Below, piece after piece: positions 16,145 to 25,149 of a DNA stretch of 64,000 nucleotides. The notes beneath the pieces are model-generated. The model was not told the origin of the DNA, ran no database searches, and saw nothing but the letters and a program-made list of their open reading frames with translations. The first letter of the stretch is position 1. Each line of letters begins with the position of its first letter. The stretch is from Verrucomicrobiia bacterium (lineage in GTDB: Bacteria > Verrucomicrobiota > Verrucomicrobiia > Verrucomicrobiales > Akkermansiaceae). The stretch is from positions 1 through 64,000 of the forward strand of contig JAUIGV010000021.1 in assembly GCA_030432565.1 (NCBI GenBank), given 5' to 3'. The position numbers and the translations under genes were made by a program.

Positions 16145-17569
16145 ATGCCCCCGCGCCTCCTTATCACCCTCCTCTTCATCTTCTCCATCCCTTCAACCAC
16201 CCTCGCCAAAAAAACCCTCGGACTTGAAGACATTCTCACCAGCGTTCGCAAACAGTATCCTCCGCTCCTCGCGGTCCGACTTCAAAGAGACATCGCAAAC
16301 GGCAAGGTTCGCAAAGCCGAAGGGGCCTTTGATCCCATTCTCAGCGCCGCCTTGATGGCCCGTCCCGCAAACTACTACACCGGAACCAACGGCTCGGTCA
16401 TGATTGCGCAACCGCTCCGTAATTCAGGGGGCGAAGTCTATGCCGGATACCGCGTAAGTTCCGGATTCCTCGCCGACTACGAGCGAAAAATCAGAACCGC
16501 CGATGGCGGCGAAGGTGTCCTTGGGGTCAACCTTCCCCTTCTTAGAAATCGCGCCATTGATGAACGCCGCGCCAAACTCACCCAGGCCGAGCTCGACCGC
16601 GAACTCACCAACCCGGAAATCCTCCGGCAATACCTCAACTTCATGCGCGCCTCACGGATCGCATACTACAACTGGATCGCCGCCGGCAAGCGCCTCTCGG
16701 CAGCCGAACAAATTCTACAGATCGCCAAAGATCGTGACACCGCCCTTGGTGAGCAATTGAAAGAAGGTGCCATCGCCCGCATCGTGCAAGTCGACAACCG
16801 CCGCCTCATCGTGAGCCGCGAGATCGCCGTCGTGAACGCACGCCGATCCTTCGAAGCCGCCAGCATCGCCCTCTCTCTTTTCCACCGGGACCTCAACACC
16901 GGGACCACCATCATGCCCACCCGCGAGCAACTTCCGGAAGGCTTCCCACCACTCCTTCTCCTTGATGAGATGACCCTCGTCAACGACCGTGGACGCGCCA
17001 TTTTTCGACGCCCCGAGGTTCGCCAAATCGGAATCCTTCAGTCCAAGGCAAAGGTCGATCAGCGACTTGCGCTGAACAACCTCAAGCCCAACCTCGATCT
17101 TGCCGTCGAGCTCAACCAGGCACTCGGTGGCGACCTCCCCAAGGACATCGAGAATACCGAGCTGACCGCTCTTTTAAACTTCTCAGTACCTATTGGGCGA
17201 AACGAAGCCAAGGGTCGTCTGGAAGCCGTGAAAGCCTACATGGCCCAACTTGTCAAAGAGAAGGAGTTTGCCCGTGAAAACATCATCGCCGATGCCAACG
17301 ACAGTTTTTCGGCGCTCAACGCCGCCTATCAAGCGCTCGCGCAAACCACCCTCAACGTCGAGCTTTCCGAAGAACTGGAACTCGCCGAAGCCGACAAATT
17401 TAAAAATGGGGCCAGCGACCTCCTCGCTGTTCAGATTCGCGAGCAAGCGACCTTCGACGCCCGCATCCTTGAGATCGACGCTTTAAACACCTATTTCAAA
17501 GCTCTCGCCGACTACCTCGCCGCCGTCGCCAAAGACTCCCCGACCCACCTCACTCCCGTGAATCGCTAA
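16145..17569 (+). CDS. TolC-family outer membrane channel protein
   Basis: A 474-residue outer-membrane efflux protein. A cleavable signal ends at TTLA, followed by alternating long amphipathic helices and short beta strands in two repeats, the TolC plan. Typical elements are the start LGLEDILTSVRKQYPPLLAV, the strand GSVMIAQPLRNSGGEVYAGYRV, and the mirrored second half from RPEVRQIGILQSKAKV to FKNGASDLLAVQIREQATF. Trimers would form the outer-membrane exit duct for the HlyD/ABC pair just upstream (5-bp gap). No lipobox cysteine is present, so it is not a lipid-anchored NodT-type member. Confidence 0.9.
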   Translation: MPPRLLITLLFIFSIPSTTLAKKTLGLEDILTSVRKQYPPLLAVRLQRDIANGKVRKAEGAFDPILSAALMARPANYYTGTNGSVMIAQPLRNSGGEVYAGYRVSSGFLADYERKIRTADGGEGVLGVNLPLLRNRAIDERRAKLTQAELDRELTNPEILRQYLNFMRASRIAYYNWIAAGKRLSAAEQILQIAKDRDTALGEQLKEGAIARIVQVDNRRLIVSREIAVVNARRSFEAASIALSLFHRDLNTGTTIMPTREQLPEGFPPLLLLDEMTLVNDRGRAIFRRPEVRQIGILQSKAKVDQRLALNNLKPNLDLAVELNQALGGDLPKDIENTELTALLNFSVPIGRNEAKGRLEAVKAYMAQLVKEKEFARENIIADANDSFSALNAAYQALAQTTLNVELSEELELAEADKFKNGASDLLAVQIREQATFDARILEIDALNTYFKALADYLAAVAKDSPTHLTPVNR

Positions 17570-17602
17570 CTCCGGAACGGAGATCAACCAACGGGGCCCG
17601 CC

Positions 17603-19204
17603 ATGGACGCTATCTTCATCGCCGTTGCCTTCTGCCTGGGACTGACCGCCCGCCAATTCCGCCTGCCTCCAATGGTGGGCTTTTTATTTGCCGGATTCAT
17701 CCTCCAGGCCACCGGTCATGAAGCAGGCAGTGACCTCCGCACCCTCGCAGACATTGGCGTCAAACTCCTTCTCTTCACCATCGGTCTAAAACTTCAGGTT
17801 CGGACCCTCACGAGACCGGAAATCTGGGCCACGACCACGCTGCACTGCGGTCTGACCCTCCTGCTCTTTTCCCCAGGCATTTTGGCCCTTGCCGCTCTTG
17901 GCCTCGGTCTCTCGTGGAAAATCGCCCTTCTCCTCGCCTTCGCCTTCAGCTTTTCCAGCACCGTCTTCGCTATCAAAACCCTGGATGATAACGGCGACCT
18001 CGGCTCCCTCCATGGAAAAGCCGCCATCGGCATTCTTGTCATGCAGGACATCCTCGCGGTCGTTTTCCTAACCCTGTCCAAAGGAGAATTCCCCGCTCCG
18101 TGGAGCCTCCTCCTGATTCCAGCGCTATTCTTCGCACGCCCGCTTCTTGGCTGGATCATGGACCGCTCCGGTCACGGGGAACTCCTCCTTCTTTGCGGCT
18201 TTTTGCTCGCTCTCGTCATTGGAGCCGAAGGGTTTCACCTCGCCGGCCTCAAGGCTGACCTCGGGGCCCTCTTTATTGGCGTCATGATCGGTTGGCACCC
18301 TCAGGCCAATGAACTCAAAAAGACGATAAACCCGATCACCGACCTTCTCCTTGTTGGCTTCTTCCTGCAAGTTGGTCTCGAGGGTGCCCTTACCCCAAAA
18401 GCCATCCTTTGGGCTCTTCTTGTCATCATTCTTCTTCCGCTCAAAAGCATCGCCTTTTTTCTTCTTCTCACCCGCTTCCACCTTCGCGCCCGCACCGCCT
18501 GGATGGCTTCACTCTCGCTCTCCACTTACAGTGAGTTCGGCCTGATTGTAGCCGCTCTGGGATATGCCAACGGTTGGCTCGAATCGGAGTGGCTTGTCGC
18601 CATTGCACTGGCACTCTCACTCAGCTTTCTAATCGCATCGCCACTCAACCGCCGCGCTCGCAAACTTTATGACCGCCACAGCGACTGGCTCAAAAAGTTT
18701 GAACGAGCGGGCAGTCACCGCGGAGACCTCCCAACCATTCGTCCCTGCGAACGACTCGCCATCTTTGGAATGGGTCGCGTCGGCCTCGCCGCATACCACA
18801 CCCTCGAACAAAAGTTCCCCGGCCACCTCATCGGCTTTGACCGCAGCCCCGAAAAAGTAGCGGCACACCGTGAACAGGAACGGAACGTCCGGCTGGCCGA
18901 TGCCACCGACTCCGATTTTTGGGAAGAGGTCTGCCCGAATGATGAACTCGATATGGTCGTCCTCACCATGTCATACCACGCCGCCAACGTGCACGCTGTT
19001 GAAGCCCTGAAAAGGCACCAGTTTATGGGAGTCGTCATCGTGATTGCCAAGCACGACCACGAAGTAACAGAACTCCGTGAACTCGGCGTCGACACCGCCT
19101 TCAATCTATACGCCCAGGCCGGACTCAACTTTGCCGGTCACATCTTCGAGGTGTTCCAACAACAAAGACCAGACCTCATTCATAAGTGGCAGAACCAGTC
19201 TTAG
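17603..19204 (+). CDS. Kef-type cation:proton antiporter with RCK/TrkA-N domain
   Basis: A 533-residue monovalent cation:proton antiporter-2 member. About 12 membrane helices fill residues 1-345, including the core segments MVGFLFAGFILQATG and LLAFAFSFSSTVFAIK. A C-terminal regulatory nucleotide-binding domain begins with RLAIFGMGRVGLAAYHTLE (GxGxxG) and continues with FDRSPEK, the TrkA-N pattern of KefB/KefC potassium efflux proteins; the C-terminal TrkA-C domain is absent. It starts 33 bp after the TolC gene on the same strand, so it may share the transcript, which is not usual for type I secretion operons. K+ or Na+ exchange against H+ is known for the family; which ion is used here is open. 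Confidence 0.88.
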   Translation: MDAIFIAVAFCLGLTARQFRLPPMVGFLFAGFILQATGHEAGSDLRTLADIGVKLLLFTIGLKLQVRTLTRPEIWATTTLHCGLTLLLFSPGILALAALGLGLSWKIALLLAFAFSFSSTVFAIKTLDDNGDLGSLHGKAAIGILVMQDILAVVFLTLSKGEFPAPWSLLLIPALFFARPLLGWIMDRSGHGELLLLCGFLLALVIGAEGFHLAGLKADLGALFIGVMIGWHPQANELKKTINPITDLLLVGFFLQVGLEGALTPKAILWALLVIILLPLKSIAFFLLLTRFHLRARTAWMASLSLSTYSEFGLIVAALGYANGWLESEWLVAIALALSLSFLIASPLNRRARKLYDRHSDWLKKFERAGSHRGDLPTIRPCERLAIFGMGRVGLAAYHTLEQKFPGHLIGFDRSPEKVAAHREQERNVRLADATDSDFWEEVCPNDELDMVVLTMSYHAANVHAVEALKRHQFMGVVIVIAKHDHEVTELRELGVDTAFNLYAQAGLNFAGHIFEVFQQQRPDLIHKWQNQS

Positions 19205-19240
19205 ATCACCTGCCAGATGGAAGCGCGGAGGCCGGAACTG

Positions 19241-20647
19241 CTACTCCCGCCGGGCTCCAAGCAACCCCTCCGATTTGATCGCCTCCGCAACGACTGCCGG
19301 CACCATCGTTTCCCAGCTTGCATCACCCTCCCGGATTTTATTCAAGACATCGCGTGAGAAAATACCAAGGCACTTTTCATCATGATTCATCAACTGGTTG
19401 ATGCAGCCCCGATCGATAAGATATTTGTAAAGGTTTCTTAAATCGTGAGCCACCCGCAGATTGTCAATCGTCACCAACTCGTCACTCCCCGGTTCCCGCA
19501 GAGGGTAAATATAGAGCTTGAGGTCATTTTGGAAGAGGCGACCAAATGACTCCAGAATCCCGCCCTCCAGCTGCGTATAATACTTCTCCTCAAACAACTC
19601 GCGCAGACTTCCAATCCCCATCGTAAGACCGACCAGCTTCTTGGTGTAACGTCCGATGTATGCCGCGAGACGGTAATACTCAAAGTAGTCGGAAATCAGA
19701 ACCGTCATTCCGCTTGCCACCAACATATCGGCCCGGGCCAAAAAATCGCGGTAGTCGATTCTTCCGTCCTCCATCAAATTCTTCATGGTAATCTCCATGA
19801 CCTGCAGGATGGATTCCTCTTCAACGCCCTCCTCTTTTGAAAATTCCTCATAGGCACATCTCATGATGTCGATGTTGGTTTTACATACCGGCCGGAAACT
19901 CCCCCGCTCGATTAGGACCGCTCGCTTTCTCAACACTTCCGATGGCTGCAAGACTTTTCCTCCCGGCCCGAACATTGCCGCATTGGTCAGTCCCATTTGA
20001 ACCAATTTCAGGCTCATCAAACGATTGTCGACATGCCGAAATTCGATTCCGGAAAATTCGATCATATCGATCTCGATCCTCTCGGTGGAGAGGTTGTCGA
20101 GGAGTGATTTCAACAACTCATCCGGACTGTGATGGAGCATACAAGCTCCATAAACAAGATTTACCCCCACAATGCCCAAGGCATCCTGCTGGAGTGCGTT
20201 CGTCCGGTCCAGCATCCGCACGTGAATCAAGATCTGACTGCTCTCGTCCCTGGGATGAGCCTGAAATTTCATCCCGAGCCAGCCGTGGCATTCGTTCGTT
20301 CCATGGAAATTTCGTGCGGAAACCGTGTTTGCAAAAGTGAAAAAGGCGGTGGTATCTCCTCGATCAAGCTTAAGGCGCTTCAGATTGAGATCTTGTTCAT
20401 AAGCCAGCATCGCCTCCAACCTCTCGCGACAAACATAACGGGAACATTTCCCGTAAATTGCATCACTCACCTTCATATCGTAGGCCGAAATACTTTTGGA
20501 AATCGTCCCGGCTGCCCCTCCGGCCTGGAAAAACCACCGGACAACCTCTTGCCCGGCACCAATCTCCGCAAAAGTCCCGTAGCGCCTCTGATCAAGATTG
20601 ACGTGAAGGGCCTTATCCAGCGTCGTATGAACTTCGTTTATCGTCAT
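19241..20647 (-). CDS. Conserved protein of unknown function (QRRYGTFAEIGAGQE family)
   Basis: A 468-residue soluble protein with no signal peptide, membrane helix or beta-barrel repeats. It has strongly conserved-looking stretches: LDQRRYGTFAEIGAGQEV, SISAYDMKVSDAIYGKC, NECHGWLGMKFQAHP, ALGIVGVNLVYGA and VDNRLMSLKLVQMGLTNAAMF. I recall relatives with the same stretches in several phyla carrying unsupported names such as TonB-dependent receptor or nucleotide adenylyltransferase; neither fits what is seen here. The ATG at 20647 is preferred over a TTG 33 bp upstream. The motif G-x-G-Q-E and several invariant-looking His/Cys residues hint at an enzyme. It stands alone between convergent and tandem neighbours. 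Confidence 0.7.
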   Translation of the reverse strand: MTINEVHTTLDKALHVNLDQRRYGTFAEIGAGQEVVRWFFQAGGAAGTISKSISAYDMKVSDAIYGKCSRYVCRERLEAMLAYEQDLNLKRLKLDRGDTTAFFTFANTVSARNFHGTNECHGWLGMKFQAHPRDESSQILIHVRMLDRTNALQQDALGIVGVNLVYGACMLHHSPDELLKSLLDNLSTERIEIDMIEFSGIEFRHVDNRLMSLKLVQMGLTNAAMFGPGGKVLQPSEVLRKRAVLIERGSFRPVCKTNIDIMRCAYEEFSKEEGVEEESILQVMEITMKNLMEDGRIDYRDFLARADMLVASGMTVLISDYFEYYRLAAYIGRYTKKLVGLTMGIGSLRELFEEKYYTQLEGGILESFGRLFQNDLKLYIYPLREPGSDELVTIDNLRVAHDLRNLYKYLIDRGCINQLMNHDEKCLGIFSRDVLNKIREGDASWETMVPAVVAEAIKSEGLLGARRE

Positions 20648-20882
20648 TTCACCCGCTTCAAGAGCAGGAAGCGTGCGCAATACAAAAAGAAATCTCCCCG
20701 CTTCTCAAAATGGGATTGCCCGACAAGGAACTTTGCACAAGGCAGTGGAGCTACTTTACGGCTACCGATGTCTTAAGCTTTTTCCTTTCCTCTCTTCAAC
20801 CAGCCTGGTTTCAAGGGTCACCACACGCGGAATCGCGCTCGTTTCATCTCGTTGCTGCCACTCCGGGCACGCGTCCCCCGAG

Positions 20883-22361
20883 CTATTTTGAGGGAACTTC
20901 GTTCACCGTGTAATAGGCGTGACGGTGAAGCAATTCACCTCCGTCACTTGACCGCAAAGCGCCAAGATCGAACTCGTGAACGTGACCTTTCTTGAGAGTC
21001 TCCAGCTCGATCATCGCAGACATGCCATCCTGCGCCACTGTTACAGTCTCCACCGCCGGTTCGGTTTGATCAATCTCGGGACCGCCATAGCCCTGATGAT
21101 ACTTGTGCGTGAAAGTCTTCACCACATAGGTCGCCGGATCGCCCGCTGACTTCGCTTCCACTTTTTTGGTGAACTCCAGCTTGAAACCTTTCGGTGTGAT
21201 CGTCACCTCCTTGATTTCAAAGGGCATTTTCCCCGACCATTCCAGCCGCTCCAGCGCGAACGGCTTCAGCCCCCGCACCGGCCAACCCCGGTTTGTCCCG
21301 CCTGCCAAAAGCCGACCTTCCGGGGTAAACTGAAGATTCAAAATCCCGGTCGAGAGTTCCTCGCGAAAGGGATAACACGCACCCTGCCAAACTCCGTTCA
21401 CTTGCTCGGTCGTGGCCCGCATAATAAGCGACTGGGTGTAGTCACCGAGAAAGATTTGATTCTCAAACGGCCCGAATTTTCCCTTCGTTTGATCAAGAAC
21501 AAACCCCGTGATCGAGCGCCCCATGCGAATGTATGGAAAGATAACGGCATAAGGCACCAACTCCTCGACACGTTCTTTCTCGACCAGGATACTCGAACCT
21601 GATTCCGGTTTTACCGGTTCCTCCAGACCCGGAGCATACTGATACCAGTTGTAGCTCGCCGGGTGCCCCATAAAACCGCCTTCTTTGACGAACTTCAGAC
21701 TGCATGAAGAATTCCACGGCCCCTGGCTCTCGATGTAGAAGAGCGCACCGTCCTTATTAAAACCAATCCCACCCGGACTCCGCATCCCGCTGGCGATGGG
21801 GATACTCTCCCCTTCCGGCGTGATCTTGAATCCCCAACCACGAAACAAGGCGCGCGAATGGTAAGATGCCGACAGGCCCAGCGCCACGTAAAGATTCCCT
21901 TCCGGGTCAAATTTCGAACCAAAGGCATACTCGTGGTAATTGGCATACCCCCAGGCATCGGAAACGACCTCAAAAAGATCAGCTTTCCCGTCACCGTCCG
22001 TATCCGAAACCTTCGTCAACTCCGCACTGTGGGTCACGTAAAGCGCATCATCTTTCCAGGCCAAACCAAAGATCTCATCCAGGCCGGTCGCAAACATCTC
22101 GTACTTCGGCTCCGGCCGCTCGGCATCGATTCCAGAAACAAAGAAAATATCCCCCCGACGCGTCCCGATCGCAATCCGACCATCCGGCAGTTGCTCGAAT
22201 GCTCCTGCCTCAATCACCAGATCCTTCGGAATTGGAACCTGCACGATCGGATAAAACTCACGTTCACGATCCGCCGTCCCCCAGCGATCGCCCACTTCCT
22301 CGGCCGTCATCGGCACCGTCAGCAGCGCCGTCGTCATAATTGTTTTAGCGAAGAATTTCAT
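20883..22361 (-). CDS. Periplasmic beta-propeller protein, PQQ-dehydrogenase-like
   Basis: A 492-residue exported protein (signal MKFFAKTIMTTALLTVPMTA). The body has repeated propeller blades of the soluble sugar-dehydrogenase/heme-associated type common in Verrucomicrobiota and Planctomycetota: LPDGRIAIGTRRGDIFFV, DEIFGLAWKDDALYVTH, SDTDGDGKADLFEVV, SRALFRGWGFKITPEGE and GIGFNKDGALFYIESQG. It has no CxxCH. The coding start overlaps the upstream five-haem cytochrome gene by 17 bp, so the two are co-translated and the cytochrome may take electrons from it. The C-terminal part (FEIKEVTITPKGFKLEFTKKV) is a beta-sandwich. Enzymatic activity and substrate are inferred only. Confidence 0.8.
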   Translation of the reverse strand: MKFFAKTIMTTALLTVPMTAEEVGDRWGTADREREFYPIVQVPIPKDLVIEAGAFEQLPDGRIAIGTRRGDIFFVSGIDAERPEPKYEMFATGLDEIFGLAWKDDALYVTHSAELTKVSDTDGDGKADLFEVVSDAWGYANYHEYAFGSKFDPEGNLYVALGLSASYHSRALFRGWGFKITPEGESIPIASGMRSPGGIGFNKDGALFYIESQGPWNSSCSLKFVKEGGFMGHPASYNWYQYAPGLEEPVKPESGSSILVEKERVEELVPYAVIFPYIRMGRSITGFVLDQTKGKFGPFENQIFLGDYTQSLIMRATTEQVNGVWQGACYPFREELSTGILNLQFTPEGRLLAGGTNRGWPVRGLKPFALERLEWSGKMPFEIKEVTITPKGFKLEFTKKVEAKSAGDPATYVVKTFTHKYHQGYGGPEIDQTEPAVETVTVAQDGMSAMIELETLKKGHVHEFDLGALRSSDGGELLHRHAYYTVNEVPSK

Positions 22362-24576
22362 AATCAATTGAGTAAGTGTTGTTCTTTGGGACGAGTGGAA
22401 TTTTAACGAGCAACTCTTCCTCGCCATCCACTCCGGATGGTCGTAAAATGGTCTCTGCGTTACCCAGCAACAGCCTCAAATCTGCCGTTCTGTAAACCCC
22501 GTCGGATTCTTTGGTGATCTTTCCCGTCAGTGCCCTGAAGTGGAGCACCCCGGCTTGCCTGGCGTCGAAGCTGAATTTCCGGCTCAGCACCTTCTCACTT
22601 TTCGCTTCAAAGCGATCTTCAATCGCGATCTCCCCGCAAAGATAACGCAAGGTTGGATTCCCATCCTTGCCCAAGGCGTATCCCTTGAAGGCATAACCCA
22701 AATTTTTCGGATAGAGCGGATCCGGATTCACCGGATTCTCCTTCGTCATCACCGGCATGAGCGGCCACTTGTCCATGCTGTCTTTCGCTTGCAGAAATGC
22801 CACATCCTGCGCCAGCTGAATCGACCGCTCCGACGGATTGAAGTCACCCGCGCCCTGCGATCGCCAATTGGCCGAAACATACCCGCCCTTCCAAATCGCG
22901 GACAACGCGCCGTTCTCCAGATTAAAGGCATAATTCAAGCCACCCGGAAAGCCCACCGCGAGACCGCGAAAACCAGCCACCCGACTTCGGCCGCGATAAA
23001 CCCTAACCTTGTCCGTTACCTCGAGCTGGTTCGGCTTCGACTGCAATCCCTTCGGGTCGCGTGCCGATCTCCCCAGCGAAAATTGATGCCAAAGCGCCCG
23101 TAATTGCTCATGGGTATCCCCGCCCATAATCTCCGTCTGCACGGCTTTCCCGTCCGGCCAATAATTTGGCATAATGATTCCCGGACGATGCTTCGCCGGG
23201 TTCTTCATAAATTCATAGAACCAACCCGGTTGCAGGCGCTGATAAGTCAGGATCAAATCGTAACCCTTCATTCCGGGCGATTCCTTCCCGTTGTAATTGT
23301 GACACGAAATACAATTGAGTCCATCCGTCCCCAGCAACAAATGCCCGCCATTCCTCACCATGGGTTGCTCCTGCCGGTCCGGCGGAGGCAAGTCGACCTG
23401 CGGCATTTCATCGACCGTCGCCAAAAGCTCCGGCAATCCCTCCAACGCTTCACGACCATATTGCGGCATACGCGTTTTCATGTAAGGCCGAACCGAGAGC
23501 CCGTCATACAGCACCTTGTTCATCCACTCGGGCTTCAGCTTGCCACCGATCCTGGTGAGCGGCGGTGGAATGCGCGCGGCATCACCGAGAGCCTCTTCGG
23601 TGGTATGAAAAAACTCATCAATCTCCCCAGCCACTCCGCCAAAATCATCGCGGGAGTGGCACGCGATGCAGTTGAGCTGGGTGAGCTTCATCTTCACCCG
23701 ATCCCCGTTCGAAAACTTCACCGGCTTCTCCAGCGCCGCGGCAATCGCCTTGCCCTGATCATCGGACAACTGATAATCCGCGCCTTTCCCAACGAAGCAG
23801 CCCTTCGTCAGCACGACATTTTGCAGCTTCGGCCCTTTTGAAGACCTCGCATCCCCCATGTCGTGGCATGCCGCACAATTATACTTCTCAAAATTCGCCT
23901 TTCCAACCTTCACGAGATTTGGATCGAGCTTCCCGGCCTCTGGCTTTTGCCACCCGGCCAAATAGGCCTCAAGATCGGCCGTTTCCCCGGAACCCAGCTT
24001 GAGATCCGGCATCCGCCCCGACCTGCGGACTTTCAAAGGGTCCCCCAAAAAACCGGACAGCTCGCCGGTCTGATACTTACCCCGGACGTGTGAAAGTGAA
24101 CCGGCACCCTGCGCATCACCGGCGCCATGGCATGCCACACAGCCCACCTCATGATAAATCTCCCGACCTCTTTCAGCCTTTCCAAGAAGGACCGCTTCAT
24201 CGTCAACTTTCCGCTTCAGCGACATCAAGTAGTGGCTGATCGACTCACTTACCTTCGTCTTTTCAGCCTCAGGCAAGCCGCCCAAAACATCCGGCATGGT
24301 CGTACCGGGGTGCACCTTGTGCGGATCAGCAAGATATCGTTTCAAATAAGCAAGATTCAAACGTGACCCCGCTTCGCTCAGATCGGGAGCCATCTTCATC
24401 GCGGTCAAACCCGGAACTTCGTGACACGCTGCGCACCTCAACTCCTCGATCAGCACTTGCCCCGTCTTTGCCTCGTCCAGCGGATGCTTCCCCTGAAGCC
24501 CCGGAATCAGCGGCGACGCCAAAAGGGCACTTCCGGGCATGAGGGAGAGGAAAACAACCTTTCTCAAAAATCGCAT
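22345..24576 (-). CDS. Exported five-haem cytochrome c protein
   Basis: A 743-residue periplasmic protein with signal MRFLRKVVFLSLMPGSALLA and five CxxCH sites: CAACH (48-52), CVACH (146-150), CAACH (234-238), CIACH (303-307) and CISCH (422-426). Candidate axial Met residues occur in TTMPDV, GRMPDL, TRMPQY and IIMPNY. The first four form repeated class-I-like cytochrome modules. The C-terminal 250 residues are haem-free and beta-rich (LAVGFPGGLNYAFNLENGALSAIWKGGYV), a domain often attached to such proteins in these phyla. The ATG at 24576 replaces a TTG 33 bp upstream. It overlaps the downstream beta-propeller gene, suggesting a periplasmic dehydrogenase with built-in electron acceptor. Confidence 0.88.
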   Translation of the reverse strand: MRFLRKVVFLSLMPGSALLASPLIPGLQGKHPLDEAKTGQVLIEELRCAACHEVPGLTAMKMAPDLSEAGSRLNLAYLKRYLADPHKVHPGTTMPDVLGGLPEAEKTKVSESISHYLMSLKRKVDDEAVLLGKAERGREIYHEVGCVACHGAGDAQGAGSLSHVRGKYQTGELSGFLGDPLKVRRSGRMPDLKLGSGETADLEAYLAGWQKPEAGKLDPNLVKVGKANFEKYNCAACHDMGDARSSKGPKLQNVVLTKGCFVGKGADYQLSDDQGKAIAAALEKPVKFSNGDRVKMKLTQLNCIACHSRDDFGGVAGEIDEFFHTTEEALGDAARIPPPLTRIGGKLKPEWMNKVLYDGLSVRPYMKTRMPQYGREALEGLPELLATVDEMPQVDLPPPDRQEQPMVRNGGHLLLGTDGLNCISCHNYNGKESPGMKGYDLILTYQRLQPGWFYEFMKNPAKHRPGIIMPNYWPDGKAVQTEIMGGDTHEQLRALWHQFSLGRSARDPKGLQSKPNQLEVTDKVRVYRGRSRVAGFRGLAVGFPGGLNYAFNLENGALSAIWKGGYVSANWRSQGAGDFNPSERSIQLAQDVAFLQAKDSMDKWPLMPVMTKENPVNPDPLYPKNLGYAFKGYALGKDGNPTLRYLCGEIAIEDRFEAKSEKVLSRKFSFDARQAGVLHFRALTGKITKESDGVYRTADLRLLLGNAETILRPSGVDGEEELLVKIPLVPKNNTYSIDYEILR

Positions 24577-24650
24577 GCCCAACCCTGTCACCCCCACCCT
24601 TCTTGGCAACCATCCATTTCACCGAAAACCTACCCCCGCACGGGCATGGA

Positions 24651-25043
24651 TCACGGCTTGAACGGTGCCTCGGGATCTCTCGCCATCGCGGGCTTAATCA
24701 GAATCCTCTCCGAATCACACTTCTCAAGAAAACCATCCACATAAACCACCTTCCCAACTTCCATCCCTCTCGCCATTAGCTCCATCTTTCCAAAGTGGCA
24801 CTCGGTTCCGTTGGTCAGAAACACTTTGGCATTCCCTTTCTCTCTCACATCAACTCGCTTCACAATGCCACGCACGGTCACTTTCTTGCCGATGAACGGC
24901 TTCCCCTTCTCAGCTACGTCCACCTCCTCGAACTGTGCTTTCACCTTTCCATAATCCATTTGCAAACCCTTTAAAAAACCGCACCCGGAGGCAGCTAGAA
25001 CAACCCCAAAAACGACTGCTGAGAGAATCCATATTTTTTTCAT
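24651..25043 (-). CDS. Small lipoprotein with OB-fold (tRNA_anti-like) domain
   Basis: A 130-residue exported lipoprotein. The signal sequence ends in a lipobox with Cys21 (VVLAASGCGF). The rest resembles the periplasmic OB-fold of the tRNA_anti-like/YdeI group: GKPFIGKKVTVRGIVKRVD, a second strand set AKVFLTNGTECHFG and GKVVYVDGFLEKCD. OB domains bind oligosaccharides, peptides or nucleic acid; the ligand is unknown here. The ATG at 25043 is chosen because it places a basic MKK before the hydrophobic core; the longer start would bury it. It is 74 bp after the five-haem gene's region in the opposite reading order, so it is upstream of that gene and may share transcription. Confidence 0.7.
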   Translation of the reverse strand: MKKIWILSAVVFGVVLAASGCGFLKGLQMDYGKVKAQFEEVDVAEKGKPFIGKKVTVRGIVKRVDVREKGNAKVFLTNGTECHFGKMELMARGMEVGKVVYVDGFLEKCDSERILIKPAMARDPEAPFKP

Positions 25044-25149
25044 CGCCCCAAGCATACTTGAAATCCGAACCTCTCTAAATCGATATCTAATCATGTTAAA
25101 ATCATTAAAAATGATGTTTAGGATTCCTACTGGAACGAATTGACCTCTC

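Noticed and set aside
19241-20647. TonB-dependent receptor label for this protein
   Set aside because: No signal peptide, plug domain, TonB box or beta-barrel strands are present.
23104-23841. 245-codon open frame antisense to the five-haem cytochrome gene
   Set aside because: It lies opposite a clearly coding gene with five haem motifs and its translation has no recognisable domain; GC-rich antisense frames are commonly open.
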